NCBI GenBank assembly: GCA_035556135.1
Contig: DATMFO010000003.1
Coordinates: forward strand, 248,001-312,000
DNA length: 64,000 nucleotides
From: ZC4RG30 sp035556135
GTDB lineage: Bacteria > Pseudomonadota > Gammaproteobacteria > Steroidobacterales > Steroidobacteraceae
Reading direction: 5' to 3'
Each line of letters begins with the position of its first letter. The stretch's first letter is position 1. Under the pieces are notes generated by a model. It was not told where the DNA came from and ran no database searches. It saw nothing but the letters and a program-made list of their open reading frames with translations. The position numbers and the translations under genes were made by a program. This document shows, in pieces, positions 1 through 8,527 of this stretch.

Positions 1-1
1 C

Positions 2-499
2 GGCCTGCGTACGCGCGAACTGGCCGAGGAGGCGCTCGCCAGTGGCGTCAGCCGCGTGGTGATCGGCAGCGCCGCGGTGGAGAACCCTGCCCTGCTGCGC
101 GAGCTGCTGGCGGCGCATGGCCCGGAGGCGGTGAACCTGGCCATCGACGTGCGCGTCGATGATGCCGGCATTCCCCGCGTGCGCACCAGGGGTTGGGTGC
201 AGGAGCATGCGCTGTCGTTGTGGGAACTGCTGGAGTCCTTTGCGGGCACGCCACTGAAGCATGTGCTGTGCACCGACATCCAGCGCGACGGAGCGCTCAG
301 CGGTCCTGGCTTCAAGTTGTACGAGGAAGCCCTGCGCCGCTTCCCGCGCATTGCCTGGCAGGCGTCGGGCGGCATCAGCTCAGCCGCCGATCTCGCCCGG
401 CTGGATGCCATGGGCATGGCCGCGGCGGTCAGCGGCAAGGCCCTGCTCGAGGGCCGCATCAGCATGGAGGAATTGCAGCCATACTTGCACGTCGCCTGA
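2..499 (+). CDS. hisA: HisA, ProFAR isomerase (C-terminal part, truncated by window edge)
   Basis: Phosphoribosylformimino-5-aminoimidazole carboxamide ribotide isomerase, the Amadori isomerisation step of histidine synthesis, cytosolic. Only the C-terminal 165 residues are present; the start lies left of the window. The second half of the TIM barrel is visible, with the catalytic-Asp motif TDIQRDGALSGP near position 270 and the phosphate-binding motif ASGGISS near 363. Its 3' end overlaps the hisF coding region by 19 bases, and hisIE follows hisF, so this is the distal end of a his operon. The identification is firm. Confidence 0.95.
   Translation, partial: GLRTRELAEEALASGVSRVVIGSAAVENPALLRELLAAHGPEAVNLAIDVRVDDAGIPRVRTRGWVQEHALSLWELLESFAGTPLKHVLCTDIQRDGALSGPGFKLYEEALRRFPRIAWQASGGISSAADLARLDAMGMAAAVSGKALLEGRISMEELQPYLHVA
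466..470 (+). promoter_or_regulatory. Shine-Dalgarno (GGAGG) for hisF inside hisA
   Basis: GGAGG lies 10 bases before the AUA codon at 481 that aligns with the initiator Met of HisF. It lies inside the hisA coding sequence, which suggests translational coupling. It matters because it supports initiation at a non-canonical codon; there is no in-frame ATG, GTG or TTG between 361 and 481. Confidence 0.6.
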
Positions 500-1248
500 T
501 CCCCTGCCTCGACGTCCGCGACGGCCAGGTCGTCAAGGGCGTGCGCTTCCGCGACCACCGCGTGGTGGGCGGGATCCTCGAGCTTGCGCAGCGTTACCGC
601 GACGAGGGTGCCGATGAGCTGGTGTTCTATGACATCACCGCCAGCCCCGAGGGCCGTTCGGTGGACCGCTCGTGGATCGGCCGCGTGGCCAGCGTGCTCG
701 ACATTCCCTTCTGCGTGGCCGGTGGCATCCGCACCGTGGCTGATGCCGAGGCCATCCTCAACGCCGGCGCGGAGAAGGTGTCGGTGAATTCCCCTGCCCT
801 TGCGGATCCGGACCTGATCGACCGGCTCGCCGCACGCTTCGGCTCGCAGTGCGTTGTGGTGGGCATCGACAGCCAGACCACACCCGAGGGCTTCCGCGTG
901 TACCAGTTCACGGGTGATCCCGACCGCAGTCGCGATTCCGGCCGCGACACCCTGCAATGGGCGCGCGAGGTACAGCAGCGTGGCGCCGGCGAGATCGTGC
1001 TCAACTGCATGGCCAGTGACGGCGTGCGGCGCGGTTACGACCTAGAGCAGCTCGAAGCTGTGCGCGCCGTGTGCAATGTGCCGCTGGTGGCCTCGGGCGG
1101 TGCCGGTGCGCCGGAGCACTTTGCCGAGCTGTTCGAACGCGGCGCCGCGGATGCGGCGCTGGCGGCGAGCGTGTTCCACAGCGGCCAGATCGCCATTCCC
1201 GACCTCAAGCAGTACCTGCTCCAGCGCAAGATCGAGGTGCGTCCATGA
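481..1248 (+). CDS. hisF: HisF, imidazole glycerol phosphate synthase cyclase subunit, apparent AUA start
   Basis: Cyclase subunit of the HisF-HisH complex; it uses ammonia from HisH to form imidazole glycerol phosphate and AICAR. The protein begins (I/M)LARRLIPCLDVRDGQVVKG, matching the E. coli start MLAKRIIPCLDVRDGQ residue for residue, with the catalytic Asp in CLDVRDG and the second in VVGIDSQ. The codon at the Met position is ATA (481-483). No ATG, GTG or TTG occurs in frame just upstream, while a GGAGG site sits at 466-470. An ATT at 472 is only one base from that site and is a poor alternative. The stop overlaps the hisIE start (ATGA, 1245-1248). Function is certain; the start codon is either truly AUA or a sequence error. 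Confidence 0.93.
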   Translation: MLARRLIPCLDVRDGQVVKGVRFRDHRVVGGILELAQRYRDEGADELVFYDITASPEGRSVDRSWIGRVASVLDIPFCVAGGIRTVADAEAILNAGAEKVSVNSPALADPDLIDRLAARFGSQCVVVGIDSQTTPEGFRVYQFTGDPDRSRDSGRDTLQWAREVQQRGAGEIVLNCMASDGVRRGYDLEQLEAVRAVCNVPLVASGGAGAPEHFAELFERGAADAALAASVFHSGQIAIPDLKQYLLQRKIEVRP

Positions 1249-1895
1249 GCCTTTCCGTCGAAGACATCCCTGGCCTGGCCTGGAGCAAGGGCGACGGGCT
1301 ACTGCCGGCCGTGGTGCAGGATGCCGACACCGGGGCGGTGCTGATGCTGGCCTTCATGAATGCCGAGGCGCTGCGCGAGACATTGGCGCGCGGGCGCGTC
1401 GTGTTCTACAGCCGCACGCGGCAGAAGCTGTGGGAAAAGGGTGAAACCTCCGGCAACACGCTGGAGCTGGTGGATGTGGACGCCGATTGCGACGCGGATT
1501 CCTTGCTGGTGCAGGCGCGACCCAGGGGCCCGACCTGCCACCGCAATACCACCACCTGCTTCGGCGACGGTGCGCCCGTGCCTTCCAGCGGTATCAGCTT
1601 CCTGGCACAACTCGAGAGGGTGATCGCCGCGCGCATCGCCGACAGCCCGGAGGGCAGCTACACCGCAAAACTCTATGCCAGCGGCATCAAGCGCATGGCC
1701 CAGAAGGTGGGCGAGGAAGGTGTCGAAACCGCGCTGGCCGCGCAGGCTGGCGACAATGCGGAGCTGGTCAGCGAATCCGCCGACCTGCTGTTCCATCTCG
1801 CCCTGCTGCTGAAGGCGCGCGGGTTGTCACTCGAAGCCGTTGCCGTCGAACTGGCCTCGCGGCATCAGGCCCGGCAGCCCGGGCCGCGCGGCTGA
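1245..1895 (+). CDS. hisIE: HisIE, phosphoribosyl-AMP cyclohydrolase / phosphoribosyl-ATP pyrophosphatase
   Basis: Bifunctional enzyme for the second and third steps of histidine synthesis. The N-terminal HisI half carries WEKGETSGN, DCDADSLLV and the metal-binding GPTCHRNTTTCF. The C-terminal HisE half carries SYTAKLY and the MAQKVGEEGVETALAA helix. The length of 216 residues fits the usual two-domain protein. The start ATG overlaps the hisF stop by four bases, indicating translational coupling. The gene ends three bases before the end of the convergent aspartate kinase/DAP decarboxylase gene. Confidence 0.95.
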   Translation: MSLSVEDIPGLAWSKGDGLLPAVVQDADTGAVLMLAFMNAEALRETLARGRVVFYSRTRQKLWEKGETSGNTLELVDVDADCDADSLLVQARPRGPTCHRNTTTCFGDGAPVPSSGISFLAQLERVIAARIADSPEGSYTAKLYASGIKRMAQKVGEEGVETALAAQAGDNAELVSESADLLFHLALLLKARGLSLEAVAVELASRHQARQPGPRG

Positions 1896-1898
1896 TCC

Positions 1899-4490
1899 CT
1901 AGCCGCCCAGCACCAGCTCTTCCGGCGGCTGCCTGAGGTTGTAGCTCGAAGCCATCGCCCGCCCGTAGGCGCCAGCGTTGGCGATCAGCAGGACATCCCC
2001 CTCCTGCGTCTCCGGCAGCAGCCGGTCATGTCCCAGCACGTCGCCGGTCTCGCAGATCGGCCCCACGATGTCGTACTGGCCCTGGCTGGGCTGCCCCAGC
2101 TTCGAGAGGTTCACGATCTCGTGGAAGGAGCCGTACAACGCAGGCCGTATCAGCGCGTTCATGCCTGTGGCCACGCCGATGTATCCCTGGTCGCCCTTCT
2201 GCTTCACCTGCGTGACGCGGGCCAGCAGCACGCCGCCCACGGCTACAAGGTAGCGGCCGGGTTCGATCCACAGCGTCACGCCGGGATTGGCCAGCTTGAA
2301 ATCCGCCAGCGCCTGGTCGAGCCCGGCCAGGTCGATCCGGATGCGGTGGTTGGAGTCGGGCACCGCAAAACCGCCACCGATGTTGAGCGTTGTCACGGTG
2401 CCAAGCTGCTTCGCCGCCGCGGCCAGTTCGTCGGCCGTCTGCGACCAGTTGCGGATGTCGGTGATGCCGCTGCCGGTATGCGCATGCAGGCCGAAGATGG
2501 TCACGCCTGCGGCGCTGGCCAGTTGCTGCAATTCCCCGATCTCCGCCAGCGGAATGCCGAACTTGGCGTAGGTACCGGCCGTGCGCACGTGATGATGGTG
2601 GCCGCGACCCGTGCCCGGATCGATGCGCACCAGTACGCGCCTGCCGCGGAAGATTTCCGGCCACTCACGCAGGCAGTGCAGGTTGTCGATGGTCACATTC
2701 ACGCCCTTCTGCAGGGCGTATTCATATTCGGCGCGCGGCGCGAAATTCGGCGTGAACAGCACCTCGTCCGGGCGGATGCCCGGCAGCGTGGCGAAGACAT
2801 GGTCGATCTCGGCGCGCGACACGCACTCCATCTTCACGCCGGATTCGTACAGTGCCTTCAGCAGCGCCGGATTCCAGTTGGCCTTGGTGGCGTAGTGCAC
2901 ACGGTCCACCGACTTCAGGCCCAGCAGGTCGCGCGCGCTGGCGCGGATCGTGGCCAGGTCGTAGGCATAGGCTGCATCGCGGTCACCCAGCGCACGCAAC
3001 AGGTCCTGGGCGCGCTGCTGCCACCACCAGGGTGCCTCGGCCGGCACACTGCCCGGCTTGCGGAAAAGTTCTTCCCAGGTGGGACCGAGCACCCGTTCGC
3101 CCGGCTCTGGCTGGATCAGGTGGGCATGCAGCTGCTCCACCAGACGATCGGCCTGCTTCTCCTCCACCACGAAGGTGAAGTTCAGGTCATTCGCCGCCTG
3201 GCTGACCAGGTAGATGCGCTGGTCGGCGAAGAATGTGAAGGCCTCGCCCAGCTCGTGCAGGATGCCGCGGATGTTGCGGCCCACCAGGCTCACCGAGGCG
3301 CAGGGGCCGATCAGCTCCGCGCGGCACAGCTCCGACAGGTCCTTGATGAGCGCCTCGAGCACCGCCGAGTCCATGGTGTTGGCCTGCGGATCCAGCGACA
3401 CGGTGACGTTGGTCTCGGAGCTGGATACCAGGTCCACCGACAGCCCGTGCGACTTGAACACCTGGAATGCGTCGGCCAGGAAGCCGACCTCATGCCACAT
3501 GCCCGGGCTTTCCATCGACACCAGCGTGATGCCCTTCTTCACGCATACCGCCTTCACCTTGGCCGAAGTGTCGGCGGGCGTGGCGGTGATGTGCGTGCCT
3601 TCGAGGTCGGGCACCTGCGTGGCGTAGACGAACAGCGGAATGCGGTGCACGCGTGCCGGCAGCACGCAGCGCGGATGCAGCACCTTGGCGCCGGAGCTGG
3701 CGATCTCCTGTGCCTCGTCGTAGTGCAGCTCGCGCAGCAGCCGTGCGGAGGGCGTGGAGCGCGGATTCGCGCTGAACATGCCCGGCACATCGGTCCAGAT
3801 CTCAAGCCGCTCGGCCGAAAGCTTGGCGCCGAAGTACGCCGCCGAAGTATCCGACCCGCCGCGACCCAGCAGCACCGTGTCGCCCCTCGCGTCGCTGGCA
3901 ATGAATCCCTGCGTGATCACCACCGGCGAAAGCGCGGCCAGCTTCGATGCCAGCGGCGCATCCGGCGCGAAGTCGCAGGTTGCCGAAAGCCAGTTGCCGC
4001 GCGCCGAAGCATGGCTGCGTTCCTCGGCCTTCAATCCCTCGCGTGCGTCCCACCAGCGCACCGCCAGTCCCTGCTTCGCGAGGAAGCGCGAGCCGATCTC
4101 GGTGGACATCAGCTCACCGGTGGACATCACCATCGCTCGCGTGCGGTCAGTGAGTTCCTGTGTGAGGTGGATGCCCTGCGCCAGCACGCCCAGCTCGGCG
4201 AAATAGCCGTCGAGCTGCGGGCTGGTGCCCACGCCCAGCTCATCGCAAAGCTGCCGGTGCCGCGCCACGATGCCTTCGAGCACCGCCTCGTGCTCGCCGC
4301 TGAGCGCCGCACCAAGCAGCTTCTCCAGCCGGTCGGTGATGCCGCTCACTGCCGAATGCACGATGAGCACGTTCGCGCCGTCCGCGCCACGCTTGCGCGC
4401 GACAGCCGCGATGTTGGTCCAGTTGGGCAAATTCGAAACGCTCGTGCCGCCAAACTTCAGCACGATCCAGCGCGGGTTGCGCGTCGTCAT
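1899..4490 (-). CDS. lysA: Bifunctional aspartate kinase / diaminopimelate decarboxylase
   Basis: Fuses the first and last enzymes of lysine synthesis: aspartate phosphorylation and decarboxylation of meso-diaminopimelate. Residues ~1-300 are the kinase (KFGGTSV near the N-terminus, GRGGSDTSA), ~310-470 regulatory ACT-type repeats, and ~495-863 a PLP fold-type III decarboxylase with the Schiff-base Lys in YATKANWN, HAHTGSG, GGGFAVP and the active-site Cys in CETGD. The start is the ATG at 4490, preceded by GGGAG; a GTG four codons upstream is the alternative. This fusion is known from Xanthomonas/Xylella relatives. Lysine feedback through the ACT region is expected from the family but not shown here. 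The gene is convergent with the his operon. Confidence 0.95.
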   Translation of the reverse strand: MTTRNPRWIVLKFGGTSVSNLPNWTNIAAVARKRGADGANVLIVHSAVSGITDRLEKLLGAALSGEHEAVLEGIVARHRQLCDELGVGTSPQLDGYFAELGVLAQGIHLTQELTDRTRAMVMSTGELMSTEIGSRFLAKQGLAVRWWDAREGLKAEERSHASARGNWLSATCDFAPDAPLASKLAALSPVVITQGFIASDARGDTVLLGRGGSDTSAAYFGAKLSAERLEIWTDVPGMFSANPRSTPSARLLRELHYDEAQEIASSGAKVLHPRCVLPARVHRIPLFVYATQVPDLEGTHITATPADTSAKVKAVCVKKGITLVSMESPGMWHEVGFLADAFQVFKSHGLSVDLVSSSETNVTVSLDPQANTMDSAVLEALIKDLSELCRAELIGPCASVSLVGRNIRGILHELGEAFTFFADQRIYLVSQAANDLNFTFVVEEKQADRLVEQLHAHLIQPEPGERVLGPTWEELFRKPGSVPAEAPWWWQQRAQDLLRALGDRDAAYAYDLATIRASARDLLGLKSVDRVHYATKANWNPALLKALYESGVKMECVSRAEIDHVFATLPGIRPDEVLFTPNFAPRAEYEYALQKGVNVTIDNLHCLREWPEIFRGRRVLVRIDPGTGRGHHHHVRTAGTYAKFGIPLAEIGELQQLASAAGVTIFGLHAHTGSGITDIRNWSQTADELAAAAKQLGTVTTLNIGGGFAVPDSNHRIRIDLAGLDQALADFKLANPGVTLWIEPGRYLVAVGGVLLARVTQVKQKGDQGYIGVATGMNALIRPALYGSFHEIVNLSKLGQPSQGQYDIVGPICETGDVLGHDRLLPETQEGDVLLIANAGAYGRAMASSYNLRQPPEELVLGG

Positions 4491-4528
4491 GGATGCTCCC
4501 ACCCCGCCGGGTGGCGGGGCCGATCAGA

Positions 4529-4747
4529 TCAGGCTTCGTAGTCGTCGTAGTCGGACAGGTCGCGCTTGAGCTTGCGCTCGGCCAGCACTTCCTCGAGCTT
4601 GCTCCAGGCGGCTTTGCCGACTTTCTTCGTCTTGTCGCGCGTGCGTTTGTCCACGCGGTCGAGCAGGCGATCGTAGTCGTTGCCGTCTTCCTGCTCGGAC
4701 AGGAATTCGTCGTCGAGATCGAATCGTTCAGGGTCGCGTTCGGACAT
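4529..4747 (-). CDS. Small acidic/charged protein, PA3496-like
   Basis: A 72-residue, highly charged protein: acidic N-terminus, a basic centre (DKRTRDKTKKVGKAAW), then LEEVLAERKLKRDLSDYDDYE. The C-terminal pattern of a helix followed by LKxxLxDYD resembles the PA3496 family of small gammaproteobacterial proteins, but that is a by-eye match. There is no signal peptide or membrane segment. It lies 38 bases upstream of the aspartate kinase/DAP decarboxylase gene on the same strand. I see no clear Shine-Dalgarno site. Function unknown. Confidence 0.65.
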   Translation of the reverse strand: MSERDPERFDLDDEFLSEQEDGNDYDRLLDRVDKRTRDKTKKVGKAAWSKLEEVLAERKLKRDLSDYDDYEA

Positions 4748-4868
4748 CGTGGAAATGCGCTTTTGTTCGCTAAAATCAGCAGGTTAGGCCCAAATCTGCC
4801 GCAGGTTTGGGCAGCGAACTATAGCGGATTCCGCCAGCCATTCAACTGGCGAGCGGCTTATAAGGCCT

Positions 4869-5807
4869 TTACGGGCCGGGGGACGTCAGATCGGCCACCA
4901 ATCCCACCACCGCGGGCATCCCCTGGGCCGCGGCAAGCACCGAACGGGCCTTGTCCCAGTGGATGGCCACCGTGGAGTCCCCGAGGATCTGCTCCAGGCG
5001 GTCTTCGAATACTGTCAAATCGAAGGTGGTGGTCTGCCCCTCTGCATCCACCGGCGGATGCACCTCGAGCAGCAGCTCGCCATCGACGAAGGCCACCTTC
5101 ACCGGCTCATTGATGAGATGCACGGGGGTGCCTGGCTTCACCATGGGGAACAGCTCGGCGATGTCTTCCGGATACATCCGGATGCAGCCATGCGTCACCG
5201 CCATGCCCACGGCGCGCGGATTGTTGGTGCCGTGGATCAGGTAGGCGCCGCCGGGAAGTCCCAGCCGCAGCGCGTGCAGGCCCAGTGGATTGTCCGGACC
5301 GGGCGGCACGGCTGCCGGCAGCGGGTCACCGCGTGCCGCATGCTCGGCCCGCACGGAGGCCGGTGGATACCACGTCGGCTTCTCGCGCTTCTGGGTGATC
5401 TTCGTGGTGCCCAGCGGTGTGCGCCAGTCCATCTTGCCGATGCTGATCGGCCAGGTGTAGACGCGCTGCGGCTGGCCGGCCTTTGCCGGCTCATAGTAGT
5501 AAAGCCGGTGTTCGGGCAGATTGACGACGATGCCATCCCGCGGTCCCGGCGGCAGCACCCGCTGCCCGGGGATCACCACGGTCTTGCCCGCGCCGGGAAT
5601 CCAGGGATCCATGCCGGGATTGACCCGGATCATCTCTTCGGAGCCGAGGCTGAAGCGCCTCGCGATGTCGTAGAGCGTGTCTTCGTAAGCGGTAATGACA
5701 CGCTCTTCGCGGCCCAGCAGTGGAGCCTCGCCGCTGGGCAGTTCGAACACCGTGGCGTTGGCCGCCGTGGCCATTGCGCCCACGGCCAGCCAGGCAAGGC
5801 GCCTCAC
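4869..5807 (-). CDS. L,D-transpeptidase (YkuD) with LysM-like domain, exported
   Basis: Predicted periplasmic L,D-transpeptidase of the ErfK/YbiS type, which makes 3-3 peptidoglycan cross-links or attaches lipoproteins to peptidoglycan. After a signal peptide ending near ATAANA there is a LysM-like stretch (TLYDIARRFSLGSEEMIRVN) and then the YkuD domain with HGTNNP and the catalytic THGCIRM motif. About 312 residues. The GTG at 5807 was chosen because it opens the signal peptide directly and lies just after the stop of the small gene at 5812. An ATG at 5867 would add 20 residues and overlap that gene by 56 bases, so the start is not settled. Function within the family is secure; the specific substrate is not known. 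Confidence 0.88.
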   Translation of the reverse strand: MRRLAWLAVGAMATAANATVFELPSGEAPLLGREERVITAYEDTLYDIARRFSLGSEEMIRVNPGMDPWIPGAGKTVVIPGQRVLPPGPRDGIVVNLPEHRLYYYEPAKAGQPQRVYTWPISIGKMDWRTPLGTTKITQKREKPTWYPPASVRAEHAARGDPLPAAVPPGPDNPLGLHALRLGLPGGAYLIHGTNNPRAVGMAVTHGCIRMYPEDIAELFPMVKPGTPVHLINEPVKVAFVDGELLLEVHPPVDAEGQTTTFDLTVFEDRLEQILGDSTVAIHWDKARSVLAAAQGMPAVVGLVADLTSPGP

Positions 5808-5811
5808 GATG

Positions 5812-5979
5812 TCAGGCAGAGGGCGCCGCCGAGGCGAGGATCTGCTTCCAGCTGACTTCCTGGCCATTGCGACGGCCCTTCTCGACCAGCTTCAGACCAT
5901 TGGCGTCGATCGTCAGCGTGTAGGGCTTTTCGTCGACGACGATTTCGCGCTTCAGGGGACGTTCGAGCTTGGTGGTCAT
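5812..5979 (-). CDS. Small hypothetical protein (55 aa)
   Basis: Begins MTTKLERPLKREIVVDEKPY and continues with a DANGLKLVEKGRRNGQEV segment, a two-strand pattern seen in short conserved proteobacterial proteins of unknown function. It starts at the ATG at 5979 with GAGGC five bases upstream. An upstream in-frame extension to 6111 looks non-coding and would run into the folE promoter region. It lies directly upstream of the L,D-transpeptidase gene and divergent from folE. No export signal. Function not recognised. Confidence 0.65.
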   Translation of the reverse strand: MTTKLERPLKREIVVDEKPYTLTIDANGLKLVEKGRRNGQEVSWKQILASAAPSA

Positions 5980-6089
5980 GGTTGCCTCACGATTTTCGGG
6001 GGTCTGATGGCCCGACAGGGTACCACAGCCCTCGCGGAGGCCACTACGCACTGGCCGGCCTGTCCCGATCGCCATAGACTGCCGGGCCA

Positions 6090-6803
6090 ATGAAACGACG
6101 CGCTCAAACAACAGGGGCAGCGGATGCAGCTGCAGTATCTGTCCGCATAAAGCGACGGCTGCAGCAGGCAGGCAAACGCTTCCATGCCAACGACAACATC
6201 GCCGACGCCATCGAGGATGGCGAGATCGATGCGCTGGTGGATGAAGTCGCCGCGCGCATGCAGGGTGTGCTCGAGGCGCTGGTCATCGACACCGAAAGCG
6301 ACCACAACACGCAGGACACCGCCCGTCGCGTCGCGCGCATGTACGTCACCGAGGTGTTCCGCGGCCGTTATTTCAAGGCACCGCCGGTCACCGATTTCCC
6401 CAATGCGGAGAAGCTCAACGAACTGATGATCGTGGGACCCGTGGCGGTACGCAGCGCGTGCAGCCATCACTTCTGTCCCATCATCGGCCGCGTATGGATC
6501 GGCCTGATGCCCAACGTGCGCTCGAATCTTATCGGGCTGTCCAAGTACGTGCGACTGACCGAATGGATCATGACCCGCCCGCAGATCCAGGAGGAAGCCA
6601 CCACACGTCTGGCCGACCTGCTGATGTCCAAGACACGGCCGGATGGACTGGCGGTGGTGATGGAAGCCGACCACTTCTGCATGCACTGGCGCGGCGTGAA
6701 GGATGCGGATGCGCGCATGACCACCAGCGTGATGCGCGGCGCCTTCCTGAAGGATCACTCGCTGCGGCGCGAGTTCCTGTCGCTGATCAGGCTGAAGGAC
6801 TGA
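6090..6803 (+). CDS. folE: GTP cyclohydrolase I
   Basis: Converts GTP to 7,8-dihydroneopterin triphosphate, the first step of tetrahydrofolate/pterin synthesis; homodecamer in the family. The core T-fold has the zinc ligands in ACSHHFCP (Cys and His) and the later Cys in HFCMHWRGV, plus IGLSKYVRL and the catalytic QEEATTRLADLL. The usual CEHH is CSHH here and the tail is FLKDHSLRREFLSLI, as in a subgroup of proteobacterial and cyanobacterial FolE proteins. The 237-residue length is typical. The gene stands alone and is divergent from the 55-residue gene; it converges with the SMP-30-like gene. Confidence 0.92.
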   Translation: MKRRAQTTGAADAAAVSVRIKRRLQQAGKRFHANDNIADAIEDGEIDALVDEVAARMQGVLEALVIDTESDHNTQDTARRVARMYVTEVFRGRYFKAPPVTDFPNAEKLNELMIVGPVAVRSACSHHFCPIIGRVWIGLMPNVRSNLIGLSKYVRLTEWIMTRPQIQEEATTRLADLLMSKTRPDGLAVVMEADHFCMHWRGVKDADARMTTSVMRGAFLKDHSLRREFLSLIRLKD

Positions 6804-6858
6804 AGCGCTCGCGCGGCTGCCCGGCCGCGCGGGTGCCACTGCCGTTCGCACTTCATGT

Positions 6859-7848
6859 TCACGGCAGCGTGAACACCACGGCGCGGTAAGGTTTTTCCGC
6901 CTGTCCGCTGCCAAACAGGATGCCCAGCTGGCCTTCCAGCGCATACCCCGTCCTGCCCACGGCAGTGACGGAGACCGGGCCATCGAGCCCGTCCTTCACG
7001 GTGGTCACCGTGGCGGCATCACCGGAAATCGTCACGTGCTGGATCTTCCCGCTGCCATCCGTGACCAGCACCCCATCGGCGCCATGGGCGCGCATGCCGT
7101 CTGGTGCGCTCAGCGGTGCCGACAGCGTCAGCTCCTTCACCACGCCGGCCTTGCCATCGCCGGCAATCTCAACGGCAAAGAGCCTGCTGGTGGCCAGCGT
7201 GTTGACGATCACGCGACCGCCGACCACTGAAATCCCGTCCAGGACGCCGCCTGGCGGACCGAACGCGCCGGCCGGGCTCCAGGCTTCCAGCGCCGTAGTG
7301 CCCTGCGCCAGTCGCAGCACGCGCATGCCATTGGTGTCGGTGACGAAAGTATCGCCGCCCGGAGCTACTGCAATGTCGTTGCACATGGCGCCGGCGGGCA
7401 GCGCGTGGCTCGAACTGGAAACGCCAGTGGCCAGCTCGAAGCCGTGCAGCGCACTGGGCCCCGGCGGGCCCGCACCCGGAGGTCCGTCGGCCAGCAGGTT
7501 GCTGCATGCCCAGAGCGTGCCGCTCGTCTCGTCGGCCAGGACGCCAAAGACCTGCTTGATGTCAGCGGTGCCTGGCGGGATGAAAACCTCCGCGCTGTCC
7601 GCACCCGGTGGCACACGATAGATCTGCGCCTGGCCCACGCTGCCGATGTAGAGGGTGCCGTCGGCTGTCGAGGTGATGCTTTCCGGAAACACCCGCTCGC
7701 CGGGTATCGAAATCCGGGTGGGCGCCGGTGGTGCATCAGCGGCAGCGCGCGAGGGTGTGTCGCCGCGCGAACAGCCCGCTGCACTCAACGCGATACCCGC
7801 CATGGCGGCAATCCAGCGGTTCAGGACGCATTCAGGGTGGGCCGTCAT
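6859..7848 (-). CDS. SMP-30/gluconolactonase-like beta-propeller lipoprotein
   Basis: Begins MTAHPECVLNRW with a lipoprotein signal whose lipobox is SAAGC near residue 26, so it should be membrane-anchored in the envelope. The rest shows repeated propeller blades (GTLYIGSVG, GTLWACSN, GGDTFVTDTNGMRVLRL, GVLDGISVVGGRVIVNT), typical of SMP-30/strictosidine synthase-like six-bladed propellers. Substrate unknown; it may act as a lactonase or simply bind a ligand. The start at 7848 was chosen for the signal peptide; an in-frame ATG at 7911 would put 21 hydrophilic residues before it. Divergent from the cytochrome c' gene. Confidence 0.75.
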   Translation of the reverse strand: MTAHPECVLNRWIAAMAGIALSAAGCSRGDTPSRAAADAPPAPTRISIPGERVFPESITSTADGTLYIGSVGQAQIYRVPPGADSAEVFIPPGTADIKQVFGVLADETSGTLWACSNLLADGPPGAGPPGPSALHGFELATGVSSSSHALPAGAMCNDIAVAPGGDTFVTDTNGMRVLRLAQGTTALEAWSPAGAFGPPGGVLDGISVVGGRVIVNTLATSRLFAVEIAGDGKAGVVKELTLSAPLSAPDGMRAHGADGVLVTDGSGKIQHVTISGDAATVTTVKDGLDGPVSVTAVGRTGYALEGQLGILFGSGQAEKPYRAVVFTLP

Positions 7849-7943
7849 ACTTGGTTCCACGGTGGTTGATCCACTAGACTTCAGCGTAGACTTCAAACTG
7901 GATTTTTCCACTTCTGTTTCGGTGACTTCGGGAGACTACCAAG

Positions 7944-8435
7944 ATGAATCGTTTGACCCGGATTGGTGCGGCAGCAGTACTGGCGGCGGTCTCGGCTGTG
8001 GTTGCTGCACAGGCGGTGACCAAGGCTGCATCGCAGGCCGACGCAGACAAGGCCATCAAGGAACGCCAGGCCATCTTCCATGAGCTCAACGAGCTGAACA
8101 AGCCGCTGGGTCCCATGGTGCGGCCAAATGGTCCTCCCGTCGATACGGCCCTCGTAGCCACCAATGCCGCAAAGATGGCGGAGCTGGCGAAGAAGATCCC
8201 GGCGGCGTACCTCGTCGATACCCGTGGCTTCACTGCCACCAAGACGCGCGCGCTCGACGGCATCTGGAACAGCCAGGCCGACTTCAAGAGCAAGGCTGAT
8301 GCACTGGCCACCGCCGCCACTGCAGCCGCGGATGCTGCCAAGAGCGGCAATGCTGACGCCACGCGCACCGCGCTGCAGGGCATCGGCCGTGCCTGCGGCA
8401 GCTGCCACGACCCCTTCCGGGGCCCGGCGCAGTAA
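7944..8435 (+). CDS. Cytochrome c' (class II), periplasmic
   Basis: A 163-residue protein with a signal peptide (MNRLTRIGAAAVLAAVSAVV...), then an alpha-helical domain ending in CGSCHDPFR, the C-terminal haem attachment typical of cytochromes c'. Pattern features include KAIKERQAIFHELNE at the N-terminus and IWNSQADFKSKADALA before the haem helix. Family members bind NO/CO or act as periplasmic electron carriers; the role here is not known. Maturation should require the Ccm system encoded at 57-64 kb. A strong terminator follows. Confidence 0.88.
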   Translation: MNRLTRIGAAAVLAAVSAVVAAQAVTKAASQADADKAIKERQAIFHELNELNKPLGPMVRPNGPPVDTALVATNAAKMAELAKKIPAAYLVDTRGFTATKTRALDGIWNSQADFKSKADALATAATAAADAAKSGNADATRTALQGIGRACGSCHDPFRGPAQ

Positions 8436-8473
8436 CCAGCCCGGTGCCGTTTGACGCGGCACCGCCTGGAACG

Positions 8474-8502
8474 AAAAACGCCCCTCGCGGGGCGTTTTTT
8501 TT
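8474..8502. terminator. Bidirectional Rho-independent terminator
   Basis: Perfect stem CGCCCC (8479-8484) / GGGGCG (8489-8494) with loop TCGC, flanked by five A residues on the left and eight T residues on the right, which extend the stem. It sits between the convergent cytochrome c' and diheme cytochrome genes and can serve both strands. Confidence 0.9.
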
Positions 8503-8527
8503 GGCTCCGGCTCCGCCAGTCAGCGGA

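Noticed and set aside
2028..4541. Long plus-strand open frame opposite the aspartate kinase/DAP decarboxylase gene
   Set aside because: It is antisense to a gene with clear catalytic motifs on the minus strand. Its composition (His, Gln, Arg, Ala-rich) is typical of GC-rich shadow frames, and it has no recognisable domain.
4788..4812. GCCCAAA/TTTGGGC inverted repeat between the L,D-transpeptidase and the 72-residue gene
   Set aside because: Seven-bp stem with imperfect centre and no T-run; too weak to call a terminator or operator.
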